From assembly GCF_900112775.1 (NCBI RefSeq), contig NZ_FOYZ01000010.1, positions 124,001 to 188,000 on the forward strand: 64,000 bases of DNA, read 5' to 3'. Made by a program: the position numbers and the translations under genes. This stretch comes from Anaeromicropila populeti. GTDB lineage: Bacteria > Bacillota > Clostridia > Lachnospirales > Lachnospiraceae. Positions within the stretch are counted from its first letter, which is position 1. Each line of letters starts with the position of its first letter. Below are positions 16,513 to 25,214 of the stretch, piece by piece. Under the pieces are notes generated by a model. It searched no databases. It was not told the origin of the DNA and saw only the letters and a list, made by a program, of their open reading frames with translations.

Positions 16513-17298
16513 ATGCAGATAAACTATAATGTCACAGGAGCAAAAAGAAAAGAGTTAGTCAACGCAATCAGCCAAAAACTGAATGCTCCTGTAAGATATC
16601 TTGGAGCACCTACATTTGCATATGAGGTGGCAGACTACAACATTGACAAAAACGGGGTAGTCAGAGGACCAGATAATTCTGAACTGGTTAATGATCTATT
16701 AGGCCTTTATGACTTCAATGCGGTTACAGCAGAATATGACACACCACTTCCAAAAGCAGAGCTTGTTCCTGAAAATATTCAAATTCCCTATGAAGCGGCT
16801 CTTGGTGGAAGGGTAAGCCCATATAATGATTACGAAGAATCTCCCGTATACGCCGAGCCAGATGAAATCGAAGATGTTAGATTGATTATTCAAATGCCGA
16901 GGGAGAGTTTTACCGAAATCGCACTTGATAACCTAAAAGGATTGGTAGAAAGCAAAGAAACCCTTATAAAGAAAGCACTTGATACTGACTCTATTCCCAT
17001 TATCGTAAATGAGGAATTTGTAACCTTCCCCTGGTTCCAAAGTGAGTGCTCCGCAGAGGAGGTTAAGGCTTATACTCACTTTGTAACAGCACTTTGCGAA
17101 ATGGCAAAGAAGCAGACTCGCGTCAACTCGACCGAGAAATCAGTGGAGAATGAAAAGTACGCTTTCCGTTGTTTCCTTCTAAGACTTGGCTTTATCGGTC
17201 CAGAATACAAAACCGAACGAAAAATTCTCCTCTCCAAACTGTCCGGTAGCTCTGCCTTCAAAAGCGGAACTGCCAAGCATAAGGAGGTGAGTGAATAA
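16513..17298 (+). CDS. Amidoligase-associated protein ('virulence-related' type)
   Basis: The function is unknown. The 261-residue protein has an N-terminal alpha/beta part (YNVTGAKRKELVNAISQ, residues 1-75), a Pro/Glu-rich middle (80-125) and a helical C-terminus. Residues about 212-252 (ENEKYAFRCFLLRLGFIG and on) match the C-terminus of the amidoligase encoded at 17661 at about 21 of 41 positions. Similar Clostridia phage proteins carry the vague label 'virulence-related protein'. It overlaps DUF4314 by one base. The shared tail and shared upstream motif argue that it works with the amidoligase, perhaps as substrate or scaffold. Confidence 0.7.
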   Translation: MQINYNVTGAKRKELVNAISQKLNAPVRYLGAPTFAYEVADYNIDKNGVVRGPDNSELVNDLLGLYDFNAVTAEYDTPLPKAELVPENIQIPYEAALGGRVSPYNDYEESPVYAEPDEIEDVRLIIQMPRESFTEIALDNLKGLVESKETLIKKALDTDSIPIIVNEEFVTFPWFQSECSAEEVKAYTHFVTALCEMAKKQTRVNSTEKSVENEKYAFRCFLLRLGFIGPEYKTERKILLSKLSGSSAFKSGTAKHKEVSE

Positions 17299-17525
17299 TG
17301 AATATCATTCACCCAGAAATGCTAAAACAACTTAGGAGTTATTACACTCCGGGAACTCGTGTCATGCTACTTAAAATGAATGACCCTTATACCAAGCTTC
17401 AGCCTGGGACTAAAGGTACGGTTACTAGTGTTGATGACATGGGAACCATCCACGTCAGTTGGGATTCAGGCAGTTCCCTTGGAGTGGTCTTTGGAGAGGA
17501 TTTATGCAGGAAAATCGAAGAATAA
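17298..17525 (+). CDS. DUF4314 family protein
   Basis: The 75-residue protein matches DUF4314, a small SH3-like beta-barrel family (PGTRVMLLKM, PGTKGTVTSVDDMGTIHVSWD). The function is unknown; SH3-like barrels bind peptides or nucleic acid. Its ATG overlaps the stop of the preceding gene (TAATG) and AAGGAGGTGA lies just upstream. It belongs to the amidoligase block, where DUF4314 is a regular companion in Clostridia phages. Confidence 0.8.
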   Translation: MNIIHPEMLKQLRSYYTPGTRVMLLKMNDPYTKLQPGTKGTVTSVDDMGTIHVSWDSGSSLGVVFGEDLCRKIEE

Positions 17526-17596
17526 AAATACACATTTTAAGACCAATATGGCAGTAAATATGTAGATTTATATTGTAGAATTGTCTTGCTATATAA

Positions 17597-17628
17597 GCCT
17601 TTTAGAGTGATATATGTATATGCCGAAA
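17597..17628 (+). promoter_or_regulatory. Repeated promoter-like motif, copy 2
   Basis: This 32-base near-copy of the motif at 16463-16493 has one inserted T and two substitutions. It sits 33 bases before the amidoligase start and carries TGATATATG with TTGCTA 19 bases upstream. It suggests that the amidoligase has its own promoter coordinated with that of the 16513 gene. Confidence 0.45.
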
Positions 17629-17660
17629 GGACAAACACACTTTAAAAGGAGCGAGACACG

Positions 17661-18560
17661 ATGTTAAGTGCAAAATTCGGGATTGAGATTGAATTTACCG
17701 GGATTACAAGGGAAAGGGCGGCTAGAGTCGCTGCAGAGTTTTTGCAAGGCCTTTACAGTGAAGGCGGGACTTACTACGACACCAAGAAGGTAAAAACTTC
17801 AGATGGTCGAGTGTGGAAGTTTATGTACGATGGGAGCATCAACTGCCAAAGAAAAGAAGGTAGAAGAAAAGTAGCTGCAGGTAGAGATTATAGCGTTGAG
17901 TTGGTTAGTCCAATCCTAACCTACCGTGAGGACATTGAAACTTTGCAGGAGCTAGTAAGAAAGCTTCGCAAAGCTGGAGCCTTTACAAATACATCTTGCG
18001 GAATTCACATTCATCTAGACGGTGCTGAACATACCCCACGAAGCATTCGAAACTTTGTAAATATCATTGCAAGCAAAAACGACTTATTTTATAAAGCACT
18101 TCAGATTGCACCGCAGAGAATGAATTACTGCAAAAAGATGGACAGCATTTTGGTTGAGAAGATGAACAGTAAAAAGCCTAAAACCATGAGACAAATTGAG
18201 GACATTTGGTACGAAGGTTACAGCGAGAGTAGAAACACTCATTACCACAACAGCCGCTACCATTTCCTCAACCTTCACAGCTTTTTTACCGGAAACCATA
18301 CAGTTGAACTTAGAGGGTTCAATAGCGAACTTCATGCAGGAAAGATAAGAAGCTACATTGTTCTAGCACTTGCCATCAACCACCAAGCCTTAACACAAAA
18401 GTGTGCATCAGCAAAGAAACCGCAGGTGGAAAACGAGAAATTTGCCATGAGAACCTATCTAAACCGGATTGGTTTCATTGGGGATGAATTTGCAAACTGC
18501 AGAGAACATTTGACAGCAGCACTTTCGGGTTCAGCTGCATGGCGGTTTCGGGCGGCCTGA
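17661..18560 (+). CDS. Amidoligase family enzyme
   Basis: The 299-residue protein matches the amidoligase family (COOH-NH2 ligase of the glutamine-synthetase/glutamate-cysteine-ligase fold). FGIEIEFTGI (residues 4-13) holds the metal-binding E-x-E, GIHIHLDG (about 114) is the conserved His motif, and TVELRGFNSELHAGKIRSY (about 215) contains the ELR motif. These enzymes join an amino group to a carboxylate using ATP; the substrate here is unknown. The C-terminal 41 residues are shared with the 16513 protein. The adjacent gamma-glutamylcyclotransferase suggests gamma-glutamyl chemistry on a peptide or cell-wall target. Confidence 0.88.
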   Translation: MLSAKFGIEIEFTGITRERAARVAAEFLQGLYSEGGTYYDTKKVKTSDGRVWKFMYDGSINCQRKEGRRKVAAGRDYSVELVSPILTYREDIETLQELVRKLRKAGAFTNTSCGIHIHLDGAEHTPRSIRNFVNIIASKNDLFYKALQIAPQRMNYCKKMDSILVEKMNSKKPKTMRQIEDIWYEGYSESRNTHYHNSRYHFLNLHSFFTGNHTVELRGFNSELHAGKIRSYIVLALAINHQALTQKCASAKKPQVENEKFAMRTYLNRIGFIGDEFANCREHLTAALSGSAAWRFRAA

Positions 18561-18598
18561 GCTGCCCCTAACCCACAAAGCTAAGAAGGAGGATTACA

Positions 18599-19057
18599 AT
18601 GAAGAATAAATTATATCTTGCCTATGGCTCCAACCTTAATCTAAAGCAAATGGCCGACAGATGCCCCACAGCGAAGGTGGTAGGAGCAAGTCAAATCAAT
18701 GACCACCGCCTATTATTTCGAGGGGCACACGCGGGCGCTGTGGCGACAATCGAGCCTTTTGAGGGTGGCAACGTACCAGTTTTAGTTTGGGAGATTACAC
18801 CGACCGATGAAGCGGCACTTGACCGTTACGAGGGATGGCCGTTCCTTTATCGAAAGGAAACAATAAAAGTGAAGTTGGGAAGCAAAACCGTCAAGGCGAT
18901 GGTCTACATCATGAATGATGGTAGACCGCTTGGACAGCCGAGTTGTTATTATTACAGTACAATTTTAGAAGGCTATAAGAGTGCGGGCTTCGATGTGGAA
19001 ATCCTGCGCAAAGCTACAACTGATTCAATAGAATCGGAGGAGGTAGCCAATGAATGA
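18599..19057 (+). CDS. Gamma-glutamylcyclotransferase (AIG2-like)
   Basis: The 152-residue protein has the GGCT fold: YGSN (residues 9-12) for substrate binding, and DRYEGWPFLYRK, whose Glu near residue 77 is the expected catalytic acid. GGCT enzymes release gamma-glutamyl groups as 5-oxoproline. Next to the amidoligase it may edit or remove gamma-glutamyl linkages. AAGGAGG precedes the ATG. The 3' end overlaps DUF5049 by 8 bases, so these genes form a coupled set. Confidence 0.88.
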   Translation: MKNKLYLAYGSNLNLKQMADRCPTAKVVGASQINDHRLLFRGAHAGAVATIEPFEGGNVPVLVWEITPTDEAALDRYEGWPFLYRKETIKVKLGSKTVKAMVYIMNDGRPLGQPSCYYYSTILEGYKSAGFDVEILRKATTDSIESEEVANE

Positions 19058-19238
19058 GATAATTAAGCAACAAATCCTTTCCATCCGAGAAAGTGGAGTC
19101 ACAAATATGTTTGATGTGGACCGAGTACAGTATGAGGCAAATGAACGAGGGTTTTATGAATTGGTAGTCTATTTAATAGACCATAAAGCAGAATATGCCC
19201 ATTTCATACTGACGGGTGAAGTGGATATAAAGAAATAA
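19050..19238 (+). CDS. DUF5049 family protein
   Basis: This 62-residue protein matches DUF5049 (QQILSIRESGVTNMFDVDRVQYEA split around residues 7-31, and a helical C-terminus). The function is unknown. It overlaps the cyclotransferase gene and closes the amidoligase block, just before a terminator. DUF5049 is repeatedly found in this block in Clostridia phages, suggesting a small accessory or regulatory subunit. Confidence 0.8.
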   Translation: MNEIIKQQILSIRESGVTNMFDVDRVQYEANERGFYELVVYLIDHKAEYAHFILTGEVDIKK

Positions 19239-19259
19239 CTAAATCTAAATAGGATAGAG

Positions 19260-19299
19260 AAAAGGGCTTCATCTATAGGATTGAGGCTCTTTTCTTTTG
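19260..19299 (+). terminator. Terminator closing the amidoligase block
   Basis: A 12-bp stem with two wobbles (AAAAGGGCTTCA, 19260-19271, with TGAGGCTCTTTT, 19282-19293; 10-base loop) runs into a T-rich tract. It separates the accessory blocks from the packaging and head genes. Confidence 0.65.
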
Positions 19300-19325
19300 T
19301 CCTTTTTCATAAAGGGGCGGTGTTT

Positions 19326-20930
19326 ATGCGGAAACTGAAGAAATATAAGCCGACCGCCTTTATAGCTGAAGGGTCATATTACGATAAGGACGCTGCTGAT
19401 TACGCTGTGGCTTTTATCGAAGCACTCTCCCATACGAAAGGTTCATGGGCAGGCAAGCCTTTTGAACTTATCGATTGGCAGGAGCAAATTGTCCGTGATT
19501 TATTCGGTATCTTAAAACCTAATGGATACCGGCAGTTTAACACGGCTTATATAGAAATACCTAAAAAGATGGGAAAAAGCGAGCTTGCAGCAGCAATCGC
19601 ACTTCTCCTCACTTGTGGAGATGGTGAAGAACGAGCAGAGGTATACGGTTGTGCCGCAGATCGCCAGCAGGCATCAATTGTATTTGAAGTAGCAGCCGAT
19701 ATGGTGCGGATGTGTCCAGCGCTGAATAAACGAGTGAAGTTGCTGGCTTCAACTAAACGACTGGTGTACCTGCCGACCAACAGCTTTTATCAGGTATTGT
19801 CGGCTGAAGCCTATTCAAAACACGGCTTCAATATACATGGTGTTGTTTTTGATGAACTTCATACTCAGCCAAATAGGAAACTATTTGATGTTATGACAAA
19901 AGGGTCTGGTGATGCGAGAACCCAACCGCTATATTTTCTTATCACCACTGCAGGGACGGATACCCAGAGTATCTGCTATGAAACACACCAAAAAGCGGTT
20001 GATATTATTGAGGGAAGAAAATACGATCCTACTTTTTATCCCGTAATCTACGGTGCCAAAGAAGAGGATGATTGGACTGATCCCAAAGTATGGAAGAAAG
20101 CAAATCCAAGCCTAGGAATTACAGTAAGTATCGATAAAGTTAGAGCAGCTTGTGAAAGCGCAAAACAGAACCCTGCTGAGGAAAATAGCTTTCGACAGCT
20201 GCGTCTGAACCAGTGGGTTAAGCAATCTGTCCGTTGGATGCCAATGGCAAAGTGGGATGCCTGTGCGTTTCCAGTAAAACCAGAGAGCCTTGAAGGTAGA
20301 GTATGCTATGGAGGACTTGATTTATCCTCTACCACTGACATTACAGCCTTCGTGCTGGTGTTCCCACCGGAAGATGAAACAGATAAATATACCGTTCTCC
20401 CGTATTTTTGGATGCCGGAGGATAATATTGACCTCCGAGTTCGACGAGACCACGTGCAATACGATCTTTGGGAGAAGCAAGGCTATATTTTAACCACCGA
20501 GGGAAATGTAGTCCATTATGGATACATTGAAAAATTCATTGAAGAACTGGGGGAAAAGTACAACATTCGAGAGATTGCTTTTGACCGCTGGGGCGCTGTT
20601 CAGATGGTGCAAAATCTTGAAGGGTTAGGCTTTACTGTAGTTCCTTTCGGTCAAGGTTTTAAAGATATGTCACCACCTACAAAGGAACTTATGAAATTGA
20701 CATTAGAAGAAAGAATAGCACACGGCGGGCATCCAGTACTACGGTGGATGATGGATAACATCTATATAAAAACAGATCCGGCTGGAAATATAAAACCGGA
20801 CAAGGAAAAAAGTACAGAAAAAATAGATGGAGCAGTGGCAACTATTATGGCACTCGACCGCGCCATCCGCTGTGGACCAGGTAATAGTGGAGACTCGGTG
20901 TATGACGAGAGAGGTTTAATAATTCTATAA
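19326..20930 (+). CDS. terL: Phage terminase large subunit
   Basis: The 534-residue protein is the ATP-driven packaging motor and DNA-cutting nuclease. The ATPase has PKKMGKSE (Walker A-like, residues about 79-86) and VVFDELH (Walker B plus catalytic Glu, about 172-178), followed by the ITTAGTD coupling motif. The C-terminal RNase H-like nuclease has GLDLSSTTD, AFDRWG and the last acidic residue in KIDGAVATIMALDRA. It matches HK97-type large terminases in length. ATG 19326 is weakly supported by GGGGCGG. Confidence 0.96.
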   Translation: MRKLKKYKPTAFIAEGSYYDKDAADYAVAFIEALSHTKGSWAGKPFELIDWQEQIVRDLFGILKPNGYRQFNTAYIEIPKKMGKSELAAAIALLLTCGDGEERAEVYGCAADRQQASIVFEVAADMVRMCPALNKRVKLLASTKRLVYLPTNSFYQVLSAEAYSKHGFNIHGVVFDELHTQPNRKLFDVMTKGSGDARTQPLYFLITTAGTDTQSICYETHQKAVDIIEGRKYDPTFYPVIYGAKEEDDWTDPKVWKKANPSLGITVSIDKVRAACESAKQNPAEENSFRQLRLNQWVKQSVRWMPMAKWDACAFPVKPESLEGRVCYGGLDLSSTTDITAFVLVFPPEDETDKYTVLPYFWMPEDNIDLRVRRDHVQYDLWEKQGYILTTEGNVVHYGYIEKFIEELGEKYNIREIAFDRWGAVQMVQNLEGLGFTVVPFGQGFKDMSPPTKELMKLTLEERIAHGGHPVLRWMMDNIYIKTDPAGNIKPDKEKSTEKIDGAVATIMALDRAIRCGPGNSGDSVYDERGLIIL

Positions 20931-20980
20931 ATTTCAATGATTGTTTGTGGTGTAATTCTTTCAATTTGGAGGTGAGGCCT

Positions 20981-22225
20981 ATGAATTTATTAAAAGGACT
21001 GTTTCGTTCAAGGGACAAACCGCAAAACCGTGTGGGTAGCGCATTTTCCTTCCTATTCGGCGGTACATCATCTGGCAAAACAGTAAATGAGCGTACTGCA
21101 ATGCAAGCAACAGCGGTGTATGCCTGCGTAAGAATACTAGCTGAAGCTATTGCTGGACTGCCACTACATGTATATAGATATCGTTCTGATGGAGGTAAAG
21201 AAAAGATTCCTTTCCACCCTTTGTATTACCTTCTTCATGATGAACCAAATCCAGAGATGACTTCATTTGTGTTTCGAGAAACACTGATGAGTCATCTTTT
21301 ACTTTGGGGCAATGCTTATGCACAGATAGTTCGAAATGGTCGTGGCCAGGCAATTGCGCTTTATCCTCTACTTCCTAACAAGATGGAAGTAAGTCGAGCA
21401 TCAAATGGTGAACTGGTTTATACCTACTACCGGGATACAGACGAAAGTGGCCTGAATCCAAAGGGCGGCTATGTCACACTTCGCAAAGATGATGTACTTC
21501 ACATACCAGGCTTGGGCTTTGATGGACTCATTGGCTATAGCCCTATTGCTATGGCAAAAAATGCAATCGGTATGTCACTTGCTACCGAAGAATACGGTGC
21601 GGCATTCTTTGCTAATGGAGCCAATCCCGGCGGTGTGCTGGAGCACCCAGGAGTAATTAAAGACATACAGAGAGTCAAGGATAGCTGGAATAGTGCTTAC
21701 CAAGGCACAGCTAAGGCACATAAAATCGCTGTATTGGAAGAGGGCATGAAGTTTCAAGCCATCGGTATACCTCCAGAACAGGCTCAGTTTTTAGAAACAC
21801 GGAAATTTCAAATCAATGAGATTGCAAGGATTTTCCGTGTGCCTCCTCATATGGTGGGAGATCTTGAGAAATCTAGCTTCTCTAATATCGAGCAGCAGTC
21901 TTTGGAGTTTGTAAAATACACTCTCGATCCGTGGGTGGTGAGATGGGAGCAAAGTCTCCAGCAATCGCTTATTTTGCCTTCTGAGAAAACATCAGTATTC
22001 ATCAAGTTCAATTTAGATGGTCTGCTTCGCGGCGATTATCAAAGCCGAATGAATGGCTATGCTATTGGGCGACAAAATGGCTGGATGTCAGCTAATGATA
22101 TCCGTGAATTGGAGGACATGAACCGTATCCCAGCTGAGGAAGGTGGCGATTTATATCTGGTTAACGGAAATATGACGAAATTGGCTGACGCAGGAGCGTT
22201 TGCCAAAACCGAAGGAGGTCAGTAA
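20981..22225 (+). CDS. Phage portal protein (HK97 family)
   Basis: The 414-residue portal protein (YACVRILAEAIAGLPLHVYR near the N-terminus, RIFRVPPHMVGDLE in the stem/wing region) forms the dodecameric channel for DNA entry and tail attachment. It follows the large terminase and is directly followed, with no gap, by the head protease. The start has GGAGGTGAGG at 20967-20976. The length fits the HK97 family. Confidence 0.95.
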   Translation: MNLLKGLFRSRDKPQNRVGSAFSFLFGGTSSGKTVNERTAMQATAVYACVRILAEAIAGLPLHVYRYRSDGGKEKIPFHPLYYLLHDEPNPEMTSFVFRETLMSHLLLWGNAYAQIVRNGRGQAIALYPLLPNKMEVSRASNGELVYTYYRDTDESGLNPKGGYVTLRKDDVLHIPGLGFDGLIGYSPIAMAKNAIGMSLATEEYGAAFFANGANPGGVLEHPGVIKDIQRVKDSWNSAYQGTAKAHKIAVLEEGMKFQAIGIPPEQAQFLETRKFQINEIARIFRVPPHMVGDLEKSSFSNIEQQSLEFVKYTLDPWVVRWEQSLQQSLILPSEKTSVFIKFNLDGLLRGDYQSRMNGYAIGRQNGWMSANDIRELEDMNRIPAEEGGDLYLVNGNMTKLADAGAFAKTEGGQ

Positions 22226-22915
22226 ATGAAGAAGTTCTGGAATTGGGTGCGAGACTCTGATGAAGGGCGCACTCTCTATTTAAATGGAGTGATATCCGAA
22301 GAAACGTGGTGGGGTGATGAGGTCACACCTAAGATGTTCAAAGATGAACTGCTGGCTGGCACCGGTGATATTACAGTGTGGATTAACTCTCCTGGCGGGG
22401 ATGTGTTTGCAGCAGCTCAGATTTACAACATGCTTATGGACTATACAGGAAAGGTCACTGTAAAAATTGACGGGCTTGCGGCAAGTGCAGCTTCTGTTAT
22501 TGCAATGGCGGGTGGAGATGTATATATGTCGCCGGTATCCATGATTATGATTCATAACCCTTCGACTATTGCCATCGGTGATAGCGAGGAAATGCTACGA
22601 GCTAAAGCTCTATTAGATGAGGTTAAGGAAAGTATTATTAATGCCTATGAGTTAAAGACTGGTCTTTCCCGAACAAAGCTTTCTCATCTGATGGATGCAG
22701 AATCATGGATGAATGCAAATAAAGCCATCGAACTGGGTTTTGCAGATAAGATCATGTTTATGGAAAATGAAACACCGGATTTGACGGATAGCCTTATCTT
22801 TAGCAGGATGGCGGTTACTAACTCACTTATTAGCAAACTACCTAAAAAACAAAAACAAAAAACAGGTACACCTATAGAGTCGCTGGATAAGCGGCTTTCT
22901 TTAATTTCTCACTAA
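22226..22915 (+). CDS. Head maturation protease, ClpP-like
   Basis: The 229-residue ClpP-fold prohead protease (family S14-like) has NSPGGDVFAAAQIYN, the nucleophile serine in AASAASVIAMAG (about residue 87) and the active-site His in MIHNPS (about 109). It cleaves scaffold sequences from capsid subunits during head maturation. It starts directly after the portal stop. The extra C-terminal tail after residue 190 is basic and probably disordered. Confidence 0.94.
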   Translation: MKKFWNWVRDSDEGRTLYLNGVISEETWWGDEVTPKMFKDELLAGTGDITVWINSPGGDVFAAAQIYNMLMDYTGKVTVKIDGLAASAASVIAMAGGDVYMSPVSMIMIHNPSTIAIGDSEEMLRAKALLDEVKESIINAYELKTGLSRTKLSHLMDAESWMNANKAIELGFADKIMFMENETPDLTDSLIFSRMAVTNSLISKLPKKQKQKTGTPIESLDKRLSLISH

Positions 22916-22934
22916 TTTAAAGGAGGAAATAACA

Positions 22935-24140
22935 ATGAGTAAAATTCTTGAATTGCGCGAGAAACGCGCTAAGGTTTGGGATGCGGCGAAGGCATTCCTT
23001 GATTCAAAACGTGGCGGTGATGGATTGTTATCCGCAGAGGACACACAAACCTATGAAAAGATGGAAGCTGAAGTTGTTGCACTTGGTAAGGAAATAGAAC
23101 GTTTGGAACGTCAGGCGGTTATTGACTTAGAACTTTCCAAAGCCACTAGTAGCCCTATTACAAACACACCGTCCAAACATGCTGAAGATAAGACAGGACG
23201 TGCGTCTGCAGAGTACAAGAAAGCATTCTGGAATGCTATGCGTACTCGTGCAGGTGAAGGCCTTGATGTAAACGTAAGAAATGCCCTTCAAATCGGTACA
23301 GACTCCGAGGGTGGTTATCTTGTGCCTGACGAGTTTGAACGTACCTTAGTAGAGGCTCTTGAGGAAGAGAACATTTTCCGTTCACTGGCCAATGTTATCA
23401 ATACATCTTCTGGCGATAGGAAAATTCCTGTTGTAGCTACAAAAGGTACTGCTTCCTGGGTGGATGAAGAAGGCACTATCCCAGATAGCGATGATAGTTT
23501 CGGACAGGTTTCTATAGGAGCTTACAAACTCGCTACCATGATCAAAGTTTCCGAGGAGCTTCTTAACGATTCTGTGTTCAATCTTGAAGCCTACATCTCT
23601 AAGGAGTTTGCAAGGCGTATCGGTAACAAAGAGGAAGAAGCTTTCTTTACCGGTGATGGATCTGGAAAACCGACAGGTATCCTTGCTTCTACAGGTGGTG
23701 CCCAAATTGGTGTGACTACTGCAGGTGCTACGGCAATCACTATGGACGAGGTTCTTGATCTGTTCTATTCATTAAAGGCACCTTACCGTAATAAGGCTGT
23801 ATTCGTTATGAACGACGCCACTGTAAAAGCAATCCGTAAACTAAAGGATGGTCAAGGACAGTACCTATGGCAACCTTCCTTACAGGCAGGTACACCGGAT
23901 ACTATCCTCAATCGACCATTGTATACTTCTGCATATATGCCAACTATTGCTGCAGCTGCAAAGAGTATCGCATTTGGTGATTTTAGTTATTACTGGGTAG
24001 CTGATCGTCAGGGTCGTGTATTTAAGAGGCTTAATGAACTTTATGCTGTTACTGGTCAAGTAGGCTTTGTTGCTACTCAGCGTGTGGATGGAAAATTAAT
24101 TCTACCTGAAGCCATAAAAGTACTTCAGCAGAAAGCTTAA
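22935..24140 (+). CDS. Major capsid protein (HK97 fold)
   Basis: The 401-residue capsid protein has an N-terminal coiled-coil scaffolding domain (residues 1-100, LELREKRAKVWDAAKAFL start) that the protease is expected to remove, followed by the HK97 body beginning near IGTDSEGGYLVPDEFE. The SWVDEEGTIPDSD loop and the FGDFSYYWVADR segment are typical. It has a strong AAAGGAGG site and is likely the most highly expressed gene of the left prophage. Confidence 0.96.
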   Translation: MSKILELREKRAKVWDAAKAFLDSKRGGDGLLSAEDTQTYEKMEAEVVALGKEIERLERQAVIDLELSKATSSPITNTPSKHAEDKTGRASAEYKKAFWNAMRTRAGEGLDVNVRNALQIGTDSEGGYLVPDEFERTLVEALEEENIFRSLANVINTSSGDRKIPVVATKGTASWVDEEGTIPDSDDSFGQVSIGAYKLATMIKVSEELLNDSVFNLEAYISKEFARRIGNKEEEAFFTGDGSGKPTGILASTGGAQIGVTTAGATAITMDEVLDLFYSLKAPYRNKAVFVMNDATVKAIRKLKDGQGQYLWQPSLQAGTPDTILNRPLYTSAYMPTIAAAAKSIAFGDFSYYWVADRQGRVFKRLNELYAVTGQVGFVATQRVDGKLILPEAIKVLQQKA

Positions 24141-24152
24141 TGGAGGTGCGTT

Positions 24153-24533
24153 ATGAGCTATAACACTAAGAATTATACCGAACAAGGCGGAGAAAAAACT
24201 GTTATAGGCGGAACACTTGAAATCAAGGAAGGAGCCTCGGTAACGGGGCTCTCCGCCGATCCGCTTCTCGTGGCAACAGAGGAGACTCTTGGTGGTGTAA
24301 AAGCCGCCGCTGCTGATGAGGGTGATACTGTCGAAATCAAAATTGGTGAAGATGGTAAGCTGTATGCTCCAACATATCCTACCGATGCTACGGAGTCAGT
24401 CTCTGGGCTGGTAAAAATGGCTGCTAATCAAGCCGACAGCATAGCTGAGGATACAGCCACTCTTGTCACAGATTTTAATGCTCTGCTCGCTAAACTAAAA
24501 GCGGCTGGGTTAATGGCTACAGACGAAGAATGA
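24153..24533 (+). CDS. Head fiber protein
   Basis: The 126-residue protein resembles phage head fiber proteins (phi29 gp8.5-like family): a glycine-rich N-terminus (YTEQGGEKTVIGGTLEIKE) followed by the repeated 'P-L-x-x-A-T-x-x-x-L-G-G-V' segment and a short helical C-terminus. Such fibers decorate the capsid surface and are usually dispensable. It lies right after the capsid gene, with GGAGGTG upstream. Confidence 0.8.
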   Translation: MSYNTKNYTEQGGEKTVIGGTLEIKEGASVTGLSADPLLVATEETLGGVKAAAADEGDTVEIKIGEDGKLYAPTYPTDATESVSGLVKMAANQADSIAEDTATLVTDFNALLAKLKAAGLMATDEE

Positions 24534-24552
24534 CCGGAAGGAGGCGGACGGC

Positions 24553-24870
24553 ATGACAACTGATAATCTTCTCCCTAAAGTAAAAGCAAATCTGATCCTG
24601 ACGCATGACGCAGACGATGGACTTCTGCTGCATTACATCAAAGCCGCCGTCTCTTATGCGGAAAGTTATCAGCATGTTGCTGAGGGTTATTACACTGAGA
24701 ATATTATGCCCCCAACTACTGAACAGGCAGTAATCATGCTGTCGAGTCATTTCTACGAAAGCAGAGATGGCTCGACGGCTGGTTTCTTCGCCGATAGCGT
24801 ACAGGCGGGGCAGCAGGTTTGGAACACGGTGAACCTACTTCTTAGGCTAGACCGGGATTGGAAGGTGTAA
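24553..24870 (+). CDS. Head-tail connector (gp6-like adaptor)
   Basis: This 105-residue helical protein resembles HK97 gp6/DNA-packaging adaptors (LTHDADDGLLLHYIKAAVSYAE, then a second helical half ending LLRLDRDWKV). These form a ring under the portal that joins head and tail. Position between capsid/fiber and head-closure genes supports the call. The start follows GGAAGGAGG. Confidence 0.85.
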   Translation: MTTDNLLPKVKANLILTHDADDGLLLHYIKAAVSYAESYQHVAEGYYTENIMPPTTEQAVIMLSSHFYESRDGSTAGFFADSVQAGQQVWNTVNLLLRLDRDWKV

Positions 24871-24873
24871 ATT

Positions 24874-25209
24874 ATGAGTTTTGGAAAGATGAACACCTTT
24901 ATTGATATCATCAGTACAGAGCCTATTAAAGACAAGGATGGTTTCGCTGCTATAGGCGATAACATACTTGCCAGTGTACGTGCCTACAAGGAAGATCGGC
25001 ATGGCAGTGATCGGTGGGCAAATAGGGCATCATTTTCTTCTGCAACTTCCCTATTTAGGTTTAGAAAAATATCTGGCCTTAGGGTGACCAGTGAAATGGT
25101 CATCGTTTGTGATGATGGCAGATATCAGATTTTAAGTGTTGATGATGTAAGAAAACGAGGCATGTATGTCGAGGTTTTAGCAGAAAAGATAGAACCAACT
25201 GTGAGGTGA
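24874..25209 (+). CDS. Head closure protein
   Basis: The 111-residue beta-rich protein matches phage head-closure/head-tail adaptor proteins (SPP1 gp16-like): SFGKMNTFIDIIS start, a middle with RANRASFS-like residues and a final VLAEKIEP. It plugs the portal after DNA packaging and receives the tail. Three bases separate it from the connector gene. Confidence 0.85.
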   Translation: MSFGKMNTFIDIISTEPIKDKDGFAAIGDNILASVRAYKEDRHGSDRWANRASFSSATSLFRFRKISGLRVTSEMVIVCDDGRYQILSVDDVRKRGMYVEVLAEKIEPTVR

Positions 25210-25214
25210 TGGAT

